From: Crocinitomicaceae bacterium
GTDB taxonomy: Bacteria > Bacteroidota > Bacteroidia > Flavobacteriales_D > Crocinitomicaceae
Direction: 5' to 3'
Assembly: GCA_016709005.1 (NCBI GenBank)
Contig: JADJEU010000020.1
Location: 434,001-498,000 of the forward strand
Length of the DNA: 64,000 nt
Below are positions 38,348-47,683 of the stretch, piece after piece; position 1 is the first letter of the stretch, and each line of letters starts with the position of its first letter. The position numbers and the translations under genes are program-made. Under the pieces are notes generated by a model. It saw nothing but the letters and a program-made list of their open reading frames with translations. It had not been told where the DNA came from and did no database searches.

Positions 38348-39021
38348 TGAGTGATTTGCTAAGCTTATACAAAGAGTTCAAAGAACTTGAATCCAAATTC
38401 GAAACCGAAACATCAAATCCAGATCTTTCACAAACCATGTCTCTTGAATCAGACATGAAAGAAGCCTACAAAAAATTAAAGCTTGCGATCATTGATGAAT
38501 TGAGAGTGACAAATGATTTCTACCAGAAAATTCACGAACAAAATATGTTGCTGGTCTCCAACAAATCATTTGAATTAAAAGTAACCAAGACCCGTTACGG
38601 GCAGCATGACAAAGCAAAATTCACCACCCGTTTTGAAGGTGGCATTATGTCCAACGGTTATCTTTATTTCAGATCTGTTGAAACCAATGCAGAGTTTACA
38701 TTTGATTCCTATGCAACAAAATTAATCGGTACAATTGATGAACATGGAGCCACCGAAGTAGAAGAATACGAAACCACAATGGCTTTTCTGAGAAATTTAC
38801 CCGCATACTATGAAGCCAGAATTAACATGAAGGGCGAGGTACATCTGGAAGTAACAGAAGCCGAACTTTCGGTAGACTCGTCACTGATTGCTTTTGAATT
38901 AGCCGGCGATCCTTTTAATCGCAATGAAAAAAAACGCAAACTCTTTTTGAGAAACCGATCTGAAATGAATCGATTGATTTCAGAACGAATTGCAGATCTG
39001 GCTAGACTTGCCAAGGGTTGA
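38347..39021 (+). CDS. Unknown protein coupled to moeB
   Basis: A 224-aa soluble protein I do not recognise. It has no signal peptide or membrane segment. Residues 1-60 are helical and charged (coiled-coil-like), the centre (about 75-190) looks beta-rich, and the end is a basic helix (NRNEKKRKLFLRNRSEMNR). Its ATG overlaps the moeB stop by one base (TAATG), so it is translated from the same mRNA. Whether it takes part in molybdenum-cofactor biology is unknown. Confidence 0.75.
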   Translation: MSDLLSLYKEFKELESKFETETSNPDLSQTMSLESDMKEAYKKLKLAIIDELRVTNDFYQKIHEQNMLLVSNKSFELKVTKTRYGQHDKAKFTTRFEGGIMSNGYLYFRSVETNAEFTFDSYATKLIGTIDEHGATEVEEYETTMAFLRNLPAYYEARINMKGEVHLEVTEAELSVDSSLIAFELAGDPFNRNEKKRKLFLRNRSEMNRLISERIADLARLAKG

Positions 39022-39108
39022 GTAATTATTTAATGGTCTCATTAAACCCCTTGCACTATTTTTGGTCTGATGATTGATTAACTTTAATCTGAACTTAAAA
39101 ACTACTCT

Positions 39109-39522
39109 ATGAAATCACTCTTTATTGCGCTGATTGCTTTTGTGAGCCTCTCAGCATTTTCAACTTCTCAGGCAGGTAAAAATCTGACCGTTGTAAATCA
39201 AGCCTGGGAAAAATTAGGATCACGCGTGGTTACCATGACTGGCGATCACGATGAAATTTTAGTAACCGCAACAGAAGGGGTTTATACCGCTATTCAATTG
39301 CGTATTCTGAAAGCGCCCATTCATTTGCTCAACATCAATATCATTTTTGGAAATGGCGATAATGAAAATATAGTTTTCGATAAATTATTTACAGCAGGAT
39401 CTGAAACACGTGTGATCGATTTAGTTGGAAATAAACGCATCATTAAAAAAGTAAATCTCAATTACAAATCTGCTCCAACACAAAAAGGCCGCGCAGTAGT
39501 TTCACTTTGGGGGAGACATTAA
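39109..39522 (+). CDS. Small exported protein, possibly DUF2541-like
   Basis: A 137-aa protein with a signal peptide (MKSLFIALIAFVSLSAFSTSQA). The mature part (EKLGSRVVTMTGDHDEILV, then SETRVIDLVGNKRIIKKVNLNYKS) recalls the DUF2541 family of small periplasmic proteins. That assignment is from memory of the pattern and is tentative. It stands alone, with a terminator shared with the convergent peptidase gene. Confidence 0.6.
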   Translation: MKSLFIALIAFVSLSAFSTSQAGKNLTVVNQAWEKLGSRVVTMTGDHDEILVTATEGVYTAIQLRILKAPIHLLNINIIFGNGDNENIVFDKLFTAGSETRVIDLVGNKRIIKKVNLNYKSAPTQKGRAVVSLWGRH

Positions 39523-39588
39523 TTGAGCGACTAGCCTTTGGCCAGAGGAACAGAATTAATAATTTTTAGATTGCAATTTGATTTTCTT

Positions 39589-39620
39589 TAAAAACGGATG
39601 ACTTTGGTTGTCCGTTTTTT
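39589..39620. terminator. Terminator between convergent genes
   Basis: AAAACGGA (39591-39598) pairs with TCCGTTTT (39611-39618) around a 12-nt loop, with an A-run on the left and a T-run on the right. It could serve both the DUF2541-like gene and the convergent M1 peptidase gene. Confidence 0.6.
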
Positions 39621-39635
39621 TTATCTCCAGAAAGT

Positions 39636-42071
39636 TTACTTTACAATTATTCTTTTGCTTCCCAACGTTTGACCATGGGCATCAAAAATCAAAACCAAGT
39701 ACATTCCTTTTCCTAGGTTGGAAATATCCAGTGTATTTTTTTGTGCTCCGAAAATCGATTTTGTCATCGCCACCTTCCCTTCCATGCCAACAATCTGAAC
39801 AGTTAGATTTTCTTGCTTCCATCTTGTCAAATCAATAATCACCGAATCCGATGCAGGATTTGGAAAGATGCTGTAAATCTCATCTGCACTTTTTACTTCC
39901 TGAATTCCGACCGAATTTGTGAGGTAACCAAAAGTATATTGGCCGGCAGCAAATGTGTTCGCAGTGATGTATCCAAATTTATCGGTGTGCGACCCGGTAT
40001 AACTGATATCGTAATCACCGTGAACTTGCCAGTTGGATTGCGCATCGGGTCTGAACAATAAAACCAAACTATCTTCAATGAAAGGTTGATTGCCCAAATC
40101 AACTAACAATTCATGATCCAGAAAACCATTTGAAGTTGTTTTTCCGTTGAATTCAAAACGCATCGTACCGGTTACGTTTTCTAAATCAACACCATGAATA
40201 TTCCAATAACGCTGCATTGAAATCTGAATATCTTCAGGCACTCCCATCACATCCGGATAAACCCAATTATGTTCAATTCGCACAAAAGCTGAATCAGTAA
40301 CTGCATCAATGTCCAGACGAATATTTGCATAATCCAATTGAATAAGCCCGGAACTATTTAGTGTAAGTGTTTCAGCTGTTGTTGCGTCATTTATTTTTTC
40401 ATTGAGATTGACTCCGGCAAAAACAGGATTGATTGGAAGTGTAAATGTGTAAGCTGAATAGTCTCCAGAAAATACAATACTCTCAGTATGCTCATTCCAC
40501 GACGCATCCATAAACGTAATTTGAAGCGGAACGTTTTGATGATAGGATGCTCCACCCTTTAATTTTTGATCGACAACAATAGTTACCGTGTAGTTGCTTC
40601 CGCTAGGCGTAACCTCAAAATTTGTTATTCCAAAATGTGCAAACCCCGGTTGGTAAATCCAAGCCTCAAAAAAATCAGTTACATCGATTCCGCCCAGTGA
40701 ATTGATGTGCTGCATAAATTGAACACTTGAAATATTTTGTCCGCCAAAATTAGTTTGAATCGATTTCAAGGCCGCCATGAATTGCGCATCGCCCATGTAC
40801 GAGCGCAGTGTATGCAAAACATCAGCCCCTTTATTATAACTGTGATCACCGTATGTATATTTTATTGGAACAGCATTAAGCGCGTAAAAGCCACTGTCTT
40901 TGATATGCGAATAGCGTAAAACATCATAATGATTATCACGCATCAGAGCCATATACTGGTCATAATCATATACCCATTCCGTAAAAAGATGTTCTGAATA
41001 TTTCGCCATCCCCTCATTGATCCACATTTCTTCAGCGGTCAAACAGGTCACCCAATCACCCCACCAATGATGTGATAATTCATGCGCCATTAAAGTTTCA
41101 TACGTTAAGCTTCCATTCACTGTGGCGAGCGGATAAGCAATGTTGGTTGCATGTTCCATGGCACCCGAATTAAAAGGCACCATGACATAACCGATGCGCT
41201 CCCAATTATACGGACCGTAAAAATTTTCAAAAGCTTCCATGGCATCTGTCAAATGCAGAAAAGAATTTTTTGCGTTGGTGGTATCAGCAGGTTTTGCGGC
41301 TAACCAAATTGGAATATTCTGACTTTGTAAAACAGAAAAATAATTTTGTACCACATGGGTATACGAAGAGACTGCAACTGATGCTAAATATGATGGGATT
41401 TCAGTTTGCAGATTCCAATGCGTGAGCAAACTATCAGTTCCAACGGTTGCAACACTCAAACGCGTTCCATTGCAATAAGCAGTATTGCCGCCATCCGTTA
41501 AAATTTGAAAATCGTACGTTGCACGTTCAACAAAATTGTCAAAACACGGATGCCAGACTCGTCCATAATTATGTGGATCAGATGCAAAGCCAACTCCGAG
41601 ATTATAATAGTATCCACCGGTCATGTAAAACCCTCCCCAACCAGATGGATCCATTTGTGGTGAACCCTGATAATAGACTGTTAAGCTATCTGTGAGACCT
41701 GCATTGATAGTTGATCCAAAATGCGCAACAATTAACGTATCATTGTATGAAAATGCAACAGGGTTGCCATGCATAACAATCGAATCTATATTGAGTTGTA
41801 ATAAATCCAAACTAATTGAACTCGCATTCATCACGGGTGAAAATTTTACTTCACAATTCCCTTTCAAAATTCCTGAAGTAGCGTTGGTAAAATCAAGATA
41901 GATTTCATAGTTCAAAACATCCATCGTATCACTACGCAAACTTTCGTTCCCCGATTTAAATTGCGTTTTAAATTCATGCAAATGCTGATGCCGATCTTGA
42001 CAATAAGGGCCTTGTGCTAAGGTTGAAAAAGGAAGGCTAATGAGTGTAATTAGAGCAACGAGTAATTTCAT
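39636..42071 (-). CDS. Secreted M1 family metallopeptidase with T9SS sorting domain
   Basis: An 811-aa aminopeptidase-like protein. A signal peptide (to about STLAQG) is followed by the M1 N-terminal beta domain. The zinc site HELSHHWWGDW lies near residue 330, with the third ligand in INEGMAKY about 18 residues later, and the exopeptidase motif is represented by GAMEHATN. The C-terminus is a T9SS sorting domain (YSIFPNPASDSVIIDL ... GKGMYLVLIFD). It should be exported by T9SS and degrade peptides outside the cell. The domain between peptidase and sorting signal is beta-rich and unassigned. Confidence 0.92.
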   Translation of the reverse strand: MKLLVALITLISLPFSTLAQGPYCQDRHQHLHEFKTQFKSGNESLRSDTMDVLNYEIYLDFTNATSGILKGNCEVKFSPVMNASSISLDLLQLNIDSIVMHGNPVAFSYNDTLIVAHFGSTINAGLTDSLTVYYQGSPQMDPSGWGGFYMTGGYYYNLGVGFASDPHNYGRVWHPCFDNFVERATYDFQILTDGGNTAYCNGTRLSVATVGTDSLLTHWNLQTEIPSYLASVAVSSYTHVVQNYFSVLQSQNIPIWLAAKPADTTNAKNSFLHLTDAMEAFENFYGPYNWERIGYVMVPFNSGAMEHATNIAYPLATVNGSLTYETLMAHELSHHWWGDWVTCLTAEEMWINEGMAKYSEHLFTEWVYDYDQYMALMRDNHYDVLRYSHIKDSGFYALNAVPIKYTYGDHSYNKGADVLHTLRSYMGDAQFMAALKSIQTNFGGQNISSVQFMQHINSLGGIDVTDFFEAWIYQPGFAHFGITNFEVTPSGSNYTVTIVVDQKLKGGASYHQNVPLQITFMDASWNEHTESIVFSGDYSAYTFTLPINPVFAGVNLNEKINDATTAETLTLNSSGLIQLDYANIRLDIDAVTDSAFVRIEHNWVYPDVMGVPEDIQISMQRYWNIHGVDLENVTGTMRFEFNGKTTSNGFLDHELLVDLGNQPFIEDSLVLLFRPDAQSNWQVHGDYDISYTGSHTDKFGYITANTFAAGQYTFGYLTNSVGIQEVKSADEIYSIFPNPASDSVIIDLTRWKQENLTVQIVGMEGKVAMTKSIFGAQKNTLDISNLGKGMYLVLIFDAHGQTLGSKRIIVK

Positions 42072-42155
42072 GGTAACAGTTTGTCTTACTAAATTACGAA
42101 AAATTGGAGAGATGCGTTGAAGATCGTTGTGTTTAGAAAACTCTTCACTCTGGGA

Positions 42156-42308
42156 ACCGTCATCCTGAACTTGATTCAGGATCCCTAAAAGGTTGACGTT
42201 AGATTGAAAAAACCGATTGTAATTTTAACTACGGAGATACAGAAAGCACTGAGAGAAAAGATCGAACGTTATTTTCAACAGATTCTGAATCAAGTTCAGA
42301 ATGACGGT
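42156..42308. repeat. Inverted-repeat element E (CCGTCAT... ends)
   Basis: Terminal inverted repeats of 29 nt: 42156-42184 and the complement of 42280-42308 agree at 26 of 29 positions. The 95-nt interior has ACGGAGATACAGA and GCACTGAGAGA word repeats at about 42230-42255. No ORF. End sequences containing GTCAT-CTGAACTTGATTCAG are common mobile intergenic repeats in several phyla, so this is probably a small palindromic element. It occupies part of the gap between the peptidase gene and the ABC-F gene. Confidence 0.7.
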
Positions 42309-42339
42309 ATAAATTATAGGTTTGAAAAATTTAATTTTC

Positions 42340-42366
42340 ACCGCAAAGGCGCAAAGCGCGCAAAGA
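42340..42366. repeat. One-armed element D (CGCAAAG words)
   Basis: Three CGCAAAG words start at 42342, 42350 and 42359, spacing 8 and 9 nt, followed by a purine-rich run. No complementary arm is seen downstream, so this looks like half of a hairpin of the element B type. Confidence 0.55.
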
Positions 42367-42419
42367 AAAAAAGGAAATAAATTCATCAAACTGATTACCG
42401 ATTACCAGATTACCTGTCA

Positions 42420-42477
42420 ACCAATCAACGGAAAACCCATAAACCCATCAACCAAAAACCTATCAACCCCAAAATAC
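42420..42477. repeat. A/C-rich AACCYATMAACC-type repeat
   Basis: About 58 nt at the 3' end of the ABC-F gene made of repeated ATCAACC, CCCATAAACC and CCTATCAACC units with almost no G or T on the plus strand. It ends at the ABC-F stop codon. Together with elements E and D it fills most of the 405-nt gap 42072-42477. Confidence 0.5.
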
Positions 42478-44355
42478 CTACCCCGCCAATTCCGACAACT
42501 CCAACCAACGCAATTCCTTCTCATCAATTGCACCGTCAACCTCTGCTAAACGAATTGAAAGTTTTGTCATTTCATCACCGGATAAATTACCTGAAAGCAT
42601 TTTTTCGTTGATCGTTGCTTTTTCTTGTTGAAGCAATTTTATTTCTTTCTCTAATTTTTCGAATTCGATTTTGTCGTTGTACGAAAGCTTCACTTTTGGT
42701 TTGGAGCTTTCTTGTTTTTGGGCAATTTCCTGTTGTTTGAATTTTTCTTTTTGTTCTTCCTTATCGCGTTTGTCTTCTTCTTTTAAGTAGTTGCGATAGG
42801 CCGTGTAGTTTCCAAAAATATCTTTGATCACACCGTTGCCTTTGAAATAGAAGGTGTGTTCTACTAATTTATCCATGAAGTAACGGTCGTGTGAAACAAC
42901 AATTAAACAACCCGGGAATTCAATCAAATAATCTTCCAAAACACTTAATACAAAAATGTCCAGGTCGTTTGTTGGCTCATCGAGAATCAAGAAATTCGGA
43001 TTCTTCATTAGAATGGTCATCAGATAAAGTCTTTTCTTTTCACCACCACTTAATTTTTCAATCATGTTGTAGTGAAGATCTTTGTGAAATAAAAATTTCT
43101 CCAAAAACTGCGTTGCCGACATCGTCTTTCCATTTGAAAGCGGAATAAATTCAGCAATCTCTTTAATGGCATCTACCACCCGCTGACCTTCTTTAAACTT
43201 CATGCCGTCCTGGTGATAGTATCCAAAAACAACGGTATCTCCTACTTCAATTCTTCCTTTGGTTGGTTGTTGCGTTCCAACAATCATATTCAGCAAAGTC
43301 GATTTTCCGGTTCCGTTATTTCCAACGATACCTACTTTTTCTCCACGTTTAAAAATGTAATCAAGATCATTGATGAGTACTTTATCTCCAAATTGTTTAC
43401 TAACATGATGCAGTTCTACAATTTTAGATCCAAGACGGTTCATCACAACCTCAATATCCAACTTATCTTTTTGAACTTTTTGTGTAGCCGTTTCCTTTAA
43501 ACCAACAAAAGCATCTGTACGCGCTTTTTGTTTCGTACCGCGGGCTTTAGGTTGTCTGCGAATCCATTCCAACTCGGTGCGCATTAAATTTTTTGCTTTG
43601 TCGATGGTCGATTGCAACATCTCTTCACGCTCGGCTTTTTTCTCTAAGTAGTATGAGAAGTTTCCGTTGTAACGATAGAGTGTTTTATCTTCCATTTCGA
43701 AAATGGTATTACACACAACCTCTAAAAAATAACGGTCGTGGGTTACCATGATGATGGTTGCTTTTGATTTTGAAAGTTCAGCTTCCAACCATTCAATCAT
43801 GTCTAAATCTAAATGGTTTGTAGGCTCATCCAGAATCATAATATCCGGTTCGTTGATCAGAATTTTTGCAAGAGCAACACGCTTTTTCTGACCACCAGAA
43901 AGTGTTCCGATTTTTTTAGAACGATCGTCAATTTTTAATTGTGCTAAGGTTGTGCTGATCTTCACATCGTAATCCCAGGCACCCGTATTGTTCATCAAAT
44001 CACTGGCGCGTTCAAATGCGTTGTGATCATCTGGATTGTCCATTGCTTTTTGATAATCGCGGATTGCGCGAGCCTCTTGCGTATCAGCAGATAATACTTC
44101 TTCCAGAATAGTTTTTTCCGGATTAAAATTTTCTGCCTGTTGCAAATAATCTACGCGAATGTCATTTCTGAAAACGACGCGACCACTGTCAGCCGCTTCA
44201 ATTCCACAAACAATTTTGAGCATCGTAGATTTGCCCGTTCCGTTTTTTGCAACGATGGCAACTTTGTCACCACGATCCACGCCAAAAGTCAGATCTTTAA
44301 ATATAATACGTTCACCAAATGACTTGGTGAGATTTTCAACCGAGAGATAATTCAT
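42478..44355 (-). CDS. ABC-F family ATPase (Uup-like)
   Basis: A 625-aa soluble protein with two ABC ATPase domains and no membrane segments. Domain 1 has Walker A KNGTGKS, signature LSGGQKKR and Walker B IMILDEPTNHLD; domain 2 has GNNGTGKS, LSGGEKKR and LILDEPTNDLD. A linker rich in charged residues separates them, and a C-terminal coiled coil (about 535-615) resembles the DNA/ribosome-binding tail of Uup. ABC-F proteins act on the ribosome; the exact subclass is not settled. Confidence 0.92.
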   Translation of the reverse strand: MNYLSVENLTKSFGERIIFKDLTFGVDRGDKVAIVAKNGTGKSTMLKIVCGIEAADSGRVVFRNDIRVDYLQQAENFNPEKTILEEVLSADTQEARAIRDYQKAMDNPDDHNAFERASDLMNNTGAWDYDVKISTTLAQLKIDDRSKKIGTLSGGQKKRVALAKILINEPDIMILDEPTNHLDLDMIEWLEAELSKSKATIIMVTHDRYFLEVVCNTIFEMEDKTLYRYNGNFSYYLEKKAEREEMLQSTIDKAKNLMRTELEWIRRQPKARGTKQKARTDAFVGLKETATQKVQKDKLDIEVVMNRLGSKIVELHHVSKQFGDKVLINDLDYIFKRGEKVGIVGNNGTGKSTLLNMIVGTQQPTKGRIEVGDTVVFGYYHQDGMKFKEGQRVVDAIKEIAEFIPLSNGKTMSATQFLEKFLFHKDLHYNMIEKLSGGEKKRLYLMTILMKNPNFLILDEPTNDLDIFVLSVLEDYLIEFPGCLIVVSHDRYFMDKLVEHTFYFKGNGVIKDIFGNYTAYRNYLKEEDKRDKEEQKEKFKQQEIAQKQESSKPKVKLSYNDKIEFEKLEKEIKLLQQEKATINEKMLSGNLSGDEMTKLSIRLAEVDGAIDEKELRWLELSELAG

Positions 44356-44363
44356 AAGTAAGT

Positions 44364-44924
44364 TTAACGAAGTCTGTCAAGCGACTTCACAAGATTTTCG
44401 TCACTCTTGATTCCGCGAATGGCCAAAATCAAAAATGGAATGGATGCAAGCATTAAATAAAAACCAATTTCAAGTCCAAAAGTAATAGTTAATTCAGCCG
44501 TTTCAGGCAATGTTTTTTTGATGGCAGCCGTTCCAAAATGATAGAAGGCATAAAGGGCTACAACAACTAAGATGTGCAAAACCAAACTTAACCGCGCAAA
44601 CAAGAGCTGGCGTTTTCTCTTTTTATAAAGCAAGATTGCAGCCGCAGTGAAAAGGGCAAGTGTGATATAAAGTAAATAAACCGGAAATTCTGCAGTTTTT
44701 GGATTATCAGCCACGGAACTGAAAACCGTGTATTGAATCAAGCTGTCCTGAGCCGAATTAACTTGTGAGGTAAAAATTAATCCATGCGCGCCAAAATCTG
44801 CACTGACTTCAGCGGCATATTCGCCTTCTGAAACGGCGGTCACTGAGAACAGCGGAAACTGAAGCAAAAGCGCAACACACAGAAAAGCAAGCACTAAATA
44901 GATGGTTTGAATGCGTTGTATCAT
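44364..44924 (-). CDS. DUF4293 membrane protein
   Basis: A 186-aa protein with four hydrophobic segments, starting MIQRIQTIYLVLAFLCVALL, the usual beginning of the Bacteroidota DUF4293 family. Function unknown. It lies 8 nt upstream of the ABC-F gene on the same strand, so the two are probably co-transcribed. A -7 type box (TATATTTG, 44952-44959) lies about 28 nt upstream. Confidence 0.85.
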   Translation of the reverse strand: MIQRIQTIYLVLAFLCVALLLQFPLFSVTAVSEGEYAAEVSADFGAHGLIFTSQVNSAQDSLIQYTVFSSVADNPKTAEFPVYLLYITLALFTAAAILLYKKRKRQLLFARLSLVLHILVVVALYAFYHFGTAAIKKTLPETAELTITFGLEIGFYLMLASIPFLILAIRGIKSDENLVKSLDRLR

Positions 44925-44951
44925 AGTAAATCTGAATCGCTATAAAGTTTG

Positions 44952-44959
44952 CAAATATA
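44952..44959 (-). promoter_or_regulatory. Putative -7 box for the DUF4293/ABC-F operon
   Basis: Minus-strand TATATTTG matches TAnnTTTG, 27 nt before the ATG at 44924. No clear -33 TTG was found at the usual distance. Confidence 0.4.
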
Positions 44960-45067
44960 CAAAGGAAAAGCCGCTGTAACCTAAATCATATCTGCATTTA
45001 TACTTAGACACATTTAAATATTAATAATTTTTAGGTTAACCCCTTCGTTCCAAAGGCTGAATTGCGT

Positions 45068-45075
45068 TAATTTTG
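45068..45075 (+). promoter_or_regulatory. Putative -7 box for gldF-gldG
   Basis: TAATTTTG matches TAnnTTTG, 37 nt before the gldF ATG. A -33 TTG is not evident. Confidence 0.4.
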
Positions 45076-45112
45076 ACCTTTGTCCAAAAGGACGATTACC
45101 TGAACAAATACG

Positions 45113-45844
45113 ATGAAAGCGCTTTATTTAAAAGAATTACGGAGTTTTCTTGGATCCATCATCGGCTATATTTTTATTGCCGTTTTTTTGATTCTTAACA
45201 GTTTGTTTCTTTGGGTATTTTCATATGAAACCAACATTCTGGAAGGCGGAACAGCTGATTTGAAGCCGTTCTTTGGCATTGCGCCTATTATTTTTATCAT
45301 TTTGATTCCGGCTATTACAATGCGCTCTTTCTCAGAAGAAAAACGAACCGGAACCATTGAATTGCTTTTTACCAAACCCATTTCTGACCTGACTATTATT
45401 CTAACAAAATACTTGGCTGGAGTTACTCTGGTTTTCATTTCAATCTTACCTACGCTTATCTATTACTTCACTGTTCATCATTTAGGTGAGCCGGTTGGTA
45501 TTGTGGATGATGGCGCAACCATTACTTCTTATTTTGGATTGATGCTGATGGGTGCCAGTTTGGTGGCGGTTGGAATTTTTGCATCGAGCATTACAAATAG
45601 TCAAATAGTTTCGTTCATTCTTTCCATGTTCCTGTCCTACTTTTTGTTTTTAGGATTGGATCTTTTGGCGGTTTACAGTCAGTTTGGAGGATTGGATTTG
45701 ATCATCCGAAATCTGGGCATGATGGAACATTATACAGCTTGTCAAAAAGGTGTACTTGACACACGTGATTTATTCTATTTTCTGAGTTTTATTTTTGTCT
45801 TTATTCTTTCGACGAAACTAGTGCTTCAATCTCGCAAATGGTAA
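45113..45844 (+). CDS. gldF: Gliding-motility ABC transporter permease GldF
   Basis: A 243-aa ABC-2 type permease with six hydrophobic segments. The start MKALYLKELRSFLGSIIGYIF and the block MRSFSEEKRTGTIELLFTKP are characteristic of GldF. With GldG and the ATPase GldA (not in this window) it forms an ABC transporter linked to gliding. It overlaps gldG by 7 nt. Confidence 0.93.
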   Translation: MKALYLKELRSFLGSIIGYIFIAVFLILNSLFLWVFSYETNILEGGTADLKPFFGIAPIIFIILIPAITMRSFSEEKRTGTIELLFTKPISDLTIILTKYLAGVTLVFISILPTLIYYFTVHHLGEPVGIVDDGATITSYFGLMLMGASLVAVGIFASSITNSQIVSFILSMFLSYFLFLGLDLLAVYSQFGGLDLIIRNLGMMEHYTACQKGVLDTRDLFYFLSFIFVFILSTKLVLQSRKW

Positions 45845-47610
45845 AAATGGCAGCGACTCAAAAAAGCAAATCAAAAACAGACGTAATCAACTTTTTAGGC
45901 TTGATTGCAATTGTCATTTTATTGAATTACGTATTCTCTTTTTTCTTTGGAAGATTTGATCTAACCGAAGATAAAAGACATTCGCTTTCACCCAACACCA
46001 TTGCTATGCTGGAAGATGAAAGCCGATTGACAGATCGTATTTTATTCAAAATTTATTTAGAGGGAGATTTGCCGGCGGACATGAAAAAAATCCGCAACGC
46101 CATTCAGGAAAAATTGGATGAGTTTATTGTTTATGCAGGTGATAATATTCAATACGAGTTCATCAATCCAGACGGAACTGATGACGAAGAATTCAACATG
46201 GCAGTGAAACAATCACTCTATGATAAAGGGCGCGGAATTATTCCGTGTGATTTAGAGATTATCGAATCAGGCGCTGCCGAAATAAAAACAATCTGGCCGG
46301 GAGCTGTTGTAGAATATAAAGGAATGACGGTTGATCACATTCAGTTCTTTAACAAACGTACCATTTTTGCACAAGAGAATACACGTGATTTGGCTGATCA
46401 CACCATCAATAATCTGGAATACATGTTTATCTCGGCAGTGCGCAGAGCAACAGCAGGTGACAAACAAACCGTTTCATTTTTACAAGGCCAGGGGGAGTTA
46501 ATGCCTATGCAGACCGAGCATATTCGTATGGGGTTGTCACGCTACTACTTAATGAATGATGTGGTAATTAACGGCAGATTGGATGCGTTGGATAACACAG
46601 ACGCCTTGATTGTTGCAGCACCTACGCAACGTTTCACTGAAAAAGATAAATACGTGATTGATCAGTACATCATGAACGGTGGCAAAGTATTGTGGTTTGT
46701 GGATCCGATGTTTGTAGATCGCGATACACTTTTTTATACCGGCGAAACCTACAGCGGCTCTTCTAATCTGAATATTGAAAAAGACATGATTTATAAATAC
46801 GGCGTGCGAATGAATACGAATCTAATTTTAGATGACGACTGTGCTCCGCTTTATATTCCGGCGCATCCGCTTGGAATTGTTGATTGGTATTATTATCCAA
46901 AACTACAGCGTGAAGACCACCCGATCACAAAAAACATTGATCCGGTAAAAGCAGAGTATGCCAGCTCAATTGATTTTGTCAATGAAGAATATCGGGGTAT
47001 TGAAAAAACGGTTTTACTGAAATCATCTTTCAAATCACTTATTTATAAAGCCCGTGCGCGAGTTAATTACAGTATCATTGATGAAGGTCAGCGACCAAAT
47101 TTTGACGACGGTGGTCAGGGCGACTATCCGGTAGCGGTTTTACTGGAAGGAATTTTTCCATCTGCGTTCGAAAACAGAATTCCGGAAGCGTTGGCATCAG
47201 ATCCGGATTTCAAAGCTAAATTCAAAAGTGATTCTACTAAAATGCTAGTAGTTGCAGATGGTGATATCATCCGTAATGAGGTAGATTCAGTTTTAAAGGA
47301 TGGAAAAATGTCATACCGATCGGCACCTTTGCATGTCGATGTTTATGGAGTGATGAATCCAAACGGAACCCCAAAAAACATTTATGGAAATCGTGATTTT
47401 GTTTTGAATGCGATTGATTATATGCTGGACGATTATTCGTTGATTGATGTTCGCACCAAAACAATCACGCTTCGAATTCTGGACACTGAAAAAATTGGGA
47501 AAGAAAAAGAATTCTGGCGATTGGTGAATATTCTTGTTCCCTTGTTTTTGATTTCTGTTTTAGGCTTTGTGCAGTTTGTTATTCGTAAGCGAAAATTTGC
47601 ACGTACTTAA
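45838..47610 (+). CDS. gldG: Gliding-motility ABC transporter substrate-binding-like protein GldG
   Basis: A 590-aa protein anchored by an N-terminal membrane segment (INFLGLIAIVILLNYVF) and a C-terminal one (VNILVPLFLISVLGFVQFVI). FGRFDLTEDKRHSLSPNT is the family signature. The long periplasmic part (about 40-560) belongs to the GldG/auxiliary ABC type. ATG at 45838 overlaps gldF; an alternative ATG at 45847 would give a small gap. Confidence 0.93.
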   Translation: MVKMAATQKSKSKTDVINFLGLIAIVILLNYVFSFFFGRFDLTEDKRHSLSPNTIAMLEDESRLTDRILFKIYLEGDLPADMKKIRNAIQEKLDEFIVYAGDNIQYEFINPDGTDDEEFNMAVKQSLYDKGRGIIPCDLEIIESGAAEIKTIWPGAVVEYKGMTVDHIQFFNKRTIFAQENTRDLADHTINNLEYMFISAVRRATAGDKQTVSFLQGQGELMPMQTEHIRMGLSRYYLMNDVVINGRLDALDNTDALIVAAPTQRFTEKDKYVIDQYIMNGGKVLWFVDPMFVDRDTLFYTGETYSGSSNLNIEKDMIYKYGVRMNTNLILDDDCAPLYIPAHPLGIVDWYYYPKLQREDHPITKNIDPVKAEYASSIDFVNEEYRGIEKTVLLKSSFKSLIYKARARVNYSIIDEGQRPNFDDGGQGDYPVAVLLEGIFPSAFENRIPEALASDPDFKAKFKSDSTKMLVVADGDIIRNEVDSVLKDGKMSYRSAPLHVDVYGVMNPNGTPKNIYGNRDFVLNAIDYMLDDYSLIDVRTKTITLRILDTEKIGKEKEFWRLVNILVPLFLISVLGFVQFVIRKRKFART

Positions 47611-47659
47611 TTCATTCTATTGACAAACCGAAACGAAAGTTATTTGTTACTGCGTTGTT

Positions 47660-47667
47660 TACTTTTG
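47660..47667 (+). promoter_or_regulatory. Putative -7 box for the kinase-regulator operon
   Basis: TACTTTTG matches TAnnTTTG and lies 16 nt before the ATG at 47684. The nearest TTG is too close to act as a standard -33 element. Confidence 0.4.
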
Positions 47668-47683
47668 CACTAATAACTTAAAG

